This document shows positions 12,205 through 14,749 of a DNA stretch of 14,749 bases, piece after piece. A program made the translations under genes and the position numbers. This DNA is from Baffinella frigidus (Eukaryota; Cryptophyceae; Cryptomonadales; Baffinellaceae), in NCBI GenBank assembly GCA_026770585.1, contig MU646463.1:384709-399457 (forward strand), in the 5' to 3' direction. The number at the start of each line of letters is the position of its first letter. Positions within the stretch are counted from its first letter, which is position 1. Under the pieces are notes generated by a model. That model was given only the letters and a program-made list of their open reading frames with translations, was not told the DNA's origin and did not search any database.

Positions 12205-12374
12205 CCGCGCGAACAATCTCATAGGAAAAAAAACTGGTTTGATTTAAAACATTGCGGTAATGAAATTTACTACACACAAGGATCTTTACTAGTAATATTA
12301 AAGAAAACGTGAAGTAATTTTCATTGAAATCCAACATTTTATATCAAGTCAGTTTTCCTATGAAATCACGCGCG
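12205..12374. mobile_element. Family D element with CTCATAGGAAAA outer arms (D-f)
   Basis: CGCGCGAACAATCTCATAGG, AAAA, CTGGTTTGAT, AAACATT is mirrored by AACATTTTATATCAAGTCAG, TTTTCCTATGAAATCACGCG. The D core between (AATGAAATTTACTACACA...ACTAGTAATATTA...GAAGTAATTTTCATT) is the usual palindrome. These outer arms are unlike those of D-d, D-e or D-b/c. 12375-12605 has no gene beyond a GAGGCGGGCCCGCCCTAG relative of the 9950 module at 12561. Confidence 0.88.
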
Positions 12375-12605
12375 TGCTCGAGTCTCTTGGAAGGTGCCTT
12401 TGACCCAACGCCTGGATCCTTCAACCGAAATCCTCATTCCGGGCCGTTCCTCAAGAGCGCTGCGCACCGAGACAAAAGTCGAGAGTGGGACGTCTCAAAG
12501 CAAAAGTGGAACTTCTGTTAACTAAAGGTAACGGTGGAATACGGAGTGGTCTTAGGGCCTCCTGCCCCGAGGCGGGCCCGCCCTAGAACCGGCGCTCACA
12601 AATTC

Positions 12606-12781
12606 ATCTCCGCAAAAGTATTAATTAATTGCGTTTGGGCAACGAAATTGACTGCACTAGTGGGCCACACTAGTAACAGTACAGCATTTGTATTGTAAAT
12701 TCCGTTGCGCCACAAGCAATTAATTGATTTCGTTGCGCCACAAGCAATTAATTAATACTAATTAATTAATACTGCGGAGAT
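12606..12781. mobile_element. Family D element with TTAATTAAT outer arms (D-g)
   Basis: The same outer arms as D-d (ATCTCCGCAAAAGTATTAAT on the left, ATTAATACTGCGGAGAT on the right) surround a decayed core (GCAACGAAATTGACTGCACT...CACTAGTAACAG). The right arm contains a duplicated CGTTGCGCCACAAGCAATTA, ATT (12703 and 12730), making it 40 bp longer than D-d. Confidence 0.88.
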
Positions 12782-12787
12782 TAAAAC

Positions 12788-12873
12788 AGGGGTGGGCACG
12801 GCACCGCTCGGATGCGGTCATGCAGGCTCCAGTCCGTCCTTGCCAGCCAGGGCCCACCCTAGAATTGGTCCTC
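12788..12873. repeat. Structured repeat K, copy 1
   Basis: GGGTGGGC at the left pairs with GCCCACCC at the right, enclosing an ACCGC...GCGGT hairpin, then GGCTCCAGTCCGTCCTTGCC. CCTAGAATTGGTCCT follows. Four spaced copies exist in 800 bp. The fold resembles a small structured RNA or a short foldback element, with no known class recognised. Confidence 0.8.
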
Positions 12874-12879
12874 AAAACT

Positions 12880-13007
12880 ACCACGCCAGATTCTTGGAAG
12901 GGGTTGCCAAAAGTCAATTTCCCCTCAAGGCAGTGGTTTTCAAAAGTCAACAGACACATCCTGTGGTGCTTAAAAAAAATCAACCCCCGCTTCCAATCTG
13001 GCGTGGT
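12880..13007. mobile_element. Family H foldback
   Basis: ACCACGCCAGATTCTTGGAA, GGGG faces CCCGCTTCCAATCTGGCGTG, GT. The interior is not inverted and includes GTTGCCAAAAGTCAATTTCC, CCTCAAGGCAGTGG and an A run. It sits between K copies 1 and 2. Confidence 0.8.
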
Positions 13008-13009
13008 AT

Positions 13010-13092
13010 GGGTGGGCACTACACCGCTCGGATGCGGGCTTGTAGGCTCCAGTCCTTCCTTGCCCGCTAGGACCCACCCTAGAATTGGTCCT
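13010..13092. repeat. Structured repeat K, copy 2
   Basis: GGGTGGGCACTACACCGCTC, GGATGCGGGCTTGTAGGCTC, CAGTCCTTCCTTGCCCGCTA, GGACCCACCCTAGAATTGGT. The outer stem is kept; the inner hairpin flank differs from copy 3. Confidence 0.8.
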
Positions 13093-13237
13093 ACCCACAC
13101 GGTGGGCTCCGAGGGTTTCGTCGGGCCTGGATTCCAGGGGGGTACGTGACCGAAGTGCACCGGAAAATCTCTAATGTTCATTGCATCAAGGCAAGTTGAC
13201 TTGTGATGAAAGGTTCGTAGTCCACCGTGTGGAAACT

Positions 13238-13323
13238 AGGGGTGGGCACGACACCGCTCGGAGGCGGTCGTGCAGGCGCTAGTCCTTCCTTGCGAGCTAG
13301 GGCCCACCCTAGAATTGGTCCTC
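13238..13323. repeat. Structured repeat K, copy 3
   Basis: GGGGTGGGCACGACACCGCT, CGGAGGCGGTCGTGCAGGCG, CTAGTCCTTCCTTGCGAGCT, AGGGCCCACCCTAGAATTGG. In this copy the inner CGAC...GTCG pairing is complete. Confidence 0.8.
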
Positions 13324-13520
13324 AAACTGACTACTGCACGTCCTTGGCCCACCCTGTCCATCTAACCGTTTTAAAACGAATTTGTGTTTAAAAAGTAGTT
13401 TTGGCAGTAAAAAAAACATTAAAGCATCTTAAATTGAAATTTGATCAGCCTTGAGAGACGGGAATTGGAGCCGTTTTGTGACGAAATCCGTCACAGGGGG
13501 GGCTGTGGGTTTTCAGTAGT

Positions 13521-13590
13521 AGGAGTGGGCACGACACCGTTCGGAGGCGGTCGTGTAGGCTCCAGTCCTTCCTTGCCAGCACTAGCCCCC
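13521..13590. repeat. Structured repeat K, copy 4, truncated
   Basis: AGTGGGCACGACACCGTTCG, GAGGCGGTCGTGTAGGCTCC, AGTCCTTCCTTGCCAGC, then a C run replaces the closing GCCCACCC. It sits exactly where the left arm of the large foldback ends. Confidence 0.75.
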
Positions 13591-13642
13591 CCCCCGGCAC
13601 CTGCGAAGCCCACCCGATCACCTCGCGTCGTTGCACGGCGCT

Positions 13643-13921
13643 AGAGAGAGAGAGAGAGGGAGGGAAAGAGAGAAGAGAGGGAGAGAGGGAGAGAGAGGGG
13701 GAGAGAGAGGGAGAGAGAGGGAGAGAGAGAGAGCGAGGGAGAGCGAGAGAGAGAGAGAAGAGAGCGAGAGAGCGAGAGAGAGCACGAGAGAGAGCGAGAG
13801 AGAGAAGAGAGCGAGGAAGGGAGAGAGAGAGCGGGAGAGAGCGAGAGAGAGCGAGAGGGAGAGGGAGGGAGGGAGGGAGAGAGAGAGAGAGCGAGCGAGA
13901 GAGCGAGCGAGAGAGCGAGAG
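13643..13921. repeat. Long GA microsatellite
   Basis: About 280 bp of GA with GGGA, GCGA and GCACGA variants. It is bracketed by GCACGGCGCTA at 13633-13643 and GCACGGCGCTACTGCC at 13936-13951, a direct repeat suggesting expansion within or insertion into one site. ORFs are repeat translations. Confidence 0.97.
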
Positions 13922-13922
13922 G

Positions 13923-13952
13923 CAGTGGCGCCGCTGCACGGCGCTACTGCCA
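13923..13952. repeat. Hairpin GGCAGTGGCGCCG / CGGCGCTACTGCC
   Basis: A 13-bp stem with one mismatch and a CTGCA loop, immediately right of the GA tract. Confidence 0.8.
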
Positions 13953-13960
13953 CCCCCTTG

Positions 13961-14112
13961 GTTCCATCATTCGCCCGGGGTGCCCCGTGTCAAGGTGCAA
14001 AGGCACTTGGGTGCAGGGAATGAAGAACGCATTGTGAATGCATTCACAATGCGTTCTTCATTCCCTGCATCCAAGCGCCTCTACACGGGGCACCTCGGGC
14101 GAATGATGGAAC
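13961..14112. repeat. 152-bp near-perfect palindrome
   Basis: GTTCCATCATTCGCCCGGGG at the left is mirrored by CCTCGGGCGAATGATGGAAC at the right. The centre GAACGCATTGTGAATG|CATTCACAATGCGTTC is exact. The left arm has about nine extra bases near CAAGGTGCAAAGG. There is no loop. Confidence 0.92.
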
Positions 14113-14476
14113 TGTTGGTGGTAGGCTCCGTATGTTAGACACATCTACCAGCAGCTGTCGACATCTGGTGACATTGTGAATACCCCTTAGTTCCATCATT
14201 CGCCCGAGGTGCCCCGTGTCAAGGTGCAAAGGCGCTTGGGTGCAGGGAATGAAGGAACGAATTGTGAATGCAACGTCGCCAGATGTCAACAGCTGCTGGT
14301 AGATGTGTCTAACATACGGGAAACTGTGAGCAACGTGCAGTTGATCGGCGCCGGCTCCACCCCCCCGCCCCCTCCCTCACGCTAGCCCCTACTGTGCACT
14401 GTAGGCAAATACCTAGGAGCCTACCACCAACCACGTCGCCAGATGTCAACAGCTGCTGGTAGATGTGTCTAACATA
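14113..14476. repeat. Shuffled inverted blocks derived from the palindrome region
   Basis: Block Q (TATGTTAGACACATCTACCA, GCAGCTGT, ACATCTGG) is inverted at 14131-14175 relative to direct copies at 14274-14316 and 14435-14476. A half copy of the palindrome (GTTCCATCATTCGCCCGAGG...GTGCAGGGAATGAAGG) lies at 14191-14257. GTTGGTGGTAGGC (14114-14126) faces GCCTACCACCAAC (14420-14432). No gene. Confidence 0.8.
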
Positions 14477-14641
14477 CTACTGAAACCCCACAGCCCACCC
14501 TGTTACGAAATCGTGAACAAATGGCTCCAATTTCCATCACGGGGGGAATTCAAACTAACCTCAAATTATCGTTTAAAAATGCTTTATCTTTTTTAGTACC
14601 GAAATCTGCCTTTTAAACCCAAATTCGTTTTACAAGGAATA

Positions 14642-14671
14642 CCCCCCCCCCCCCCCCCCCCCGCTTTGCAG

Positions 14672-14708
<37 letters not shown>

Positions 14709-14713
14709 CGCCG

Positions 14714-14749
<36 letters not shown>
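14642..14749. repeat. C homopolymers at the window end
   Basis: Three C runs of about 21, 35 and 34 bases (14642-14662, 14672-14706, 14716-14749) are separated only by GCTTTGCAG and GGCGCCGAA. The window stops within the last run. This may be real low-complexity DNA, or a sequence-end or assembly artefact. Confidence 0.9.

Larger units (their letters stand above)
13367..14637. mobile_element. Large foldback element, about 155-bp diverged arms
   Basis: The left arm (13367-13520) and right arm (14477-14637) match in inverse order. TTTTAAAACGAATTTG faces AAATTCGTTTTACAA, and AAAGCATC faces ATGCTTTA. GGGAATTGGAGCCG faces TGGCTCCAATTTCC, and GACGAAATC faces TACGAAATCG. GGGCTGTGGGTTTTCAGTAG faces CTACTGAAACCCCACAGCCC. 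The arms carry many substitutions, so the event is old. Inside are K copy 4, a GA microsatellite, a 152-bp palindrome and shuffled inverted blocks. No transposase-like ORF. Confidence 0.75.

Noticed and set aside
12762-13181. 139-codon minus-strand ORF with two similar segments
   Set aside because: The similarity comes from K copies 1 and 2; the frame crosses family H and is not kept in K copy 3.
12788-13323. tRNA genes (four spaced, 75-85 bp structured units)
   Set aside because: No GGTTCRANYCC T-arm, no anticodon-arm layout and no acceptor pairing of tRNA type.
13445-14023. Minus-strand 164-codon and plus-strand 130-codon ORFs over the GA tract
   Set aside because: Repeat translation again (poly-RE and poly-SL).

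Overview
The window looks like nuclear DNA from a repeat-laden eukaryote, most likely a unicellular alga or other protist. It has no bacterial-style gene packing, no convincing long ORF, no tRNA or rRNA, and no CRISPR or operon signal. It does have GT...AG-like intron edges around short hydrophobic or conserved-looking coding snippets, degenerate CCCTAAA-type (plant/algal telomere-like) tracts, long GA microsatellites, C homopolymers, and a very high density of short foldback (MITE-like) elements. A green alga of the prasinophyte kind is a guess from this texture, not a demonstrated assignment. The long ORFs that exist are mostly translations of GA/TC repeats (poly-RE or poly-SL).

Layout. 1-950: minisatellite, then a three-copy tandem block carrying GA tracts and splice-like motifs. 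1036-2460: two foldback elements, dispersed repeats and a 7-bp minisatellite. 2560-3740: repeated exon-like blocks, ending in the best exon candidate (3429-3512, a PBP/ionotropic-glutamate-receptor-like snippet) and a telomere-like tract. 3740-5900: foldbacks, a tandem duplication and nested MITEs. 5950-6180: GA/GATA tract. 6550-7520: an element whose empty site survives nearby, a palindrome-in-palindrome, a second exon candidate and another telomere-like tract. 7650-9400: foldback families F and G around two copies of a terminal-exon-like piece. 9390-10800: GC-rich modular repeats. 10850-12800: more F, G, E, D and J elements. 12788-13590: a four-copy structured repeat. 13367-14637: a large foldback holding a GA tract and a 152-bp palindrome. 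14642-14749: C homopolymers at the end.

Foldback families, named here for reference only. A: 1036-1235. C: 1891-2043. D: core GCAACGAAAATTACTACACA. E: 131-bp core, two copies. F: about 104 bp, ends TATCCCTTAAGTG. G: ends CAGGGGTRCCTCGCTCAT. H: 12880-13007. J: ends near GTAGCAGCCACC. K: GGGTGGGC...GCCCACCC. Four insertions can be compared with a paralogous empty site inside the window. Three families with different ends share one CCTAGG plus CCTACCGTAGG core, and family F carries a hairpin whose sequence changes while its fold is kept. No transposase gene is visible, so all appear non-autonomous.

The coding pieces do not join into one readable gene here. They look like exons, or duplicated and decayed exons, of one or more intron-rich genes encoding membrane proteins.
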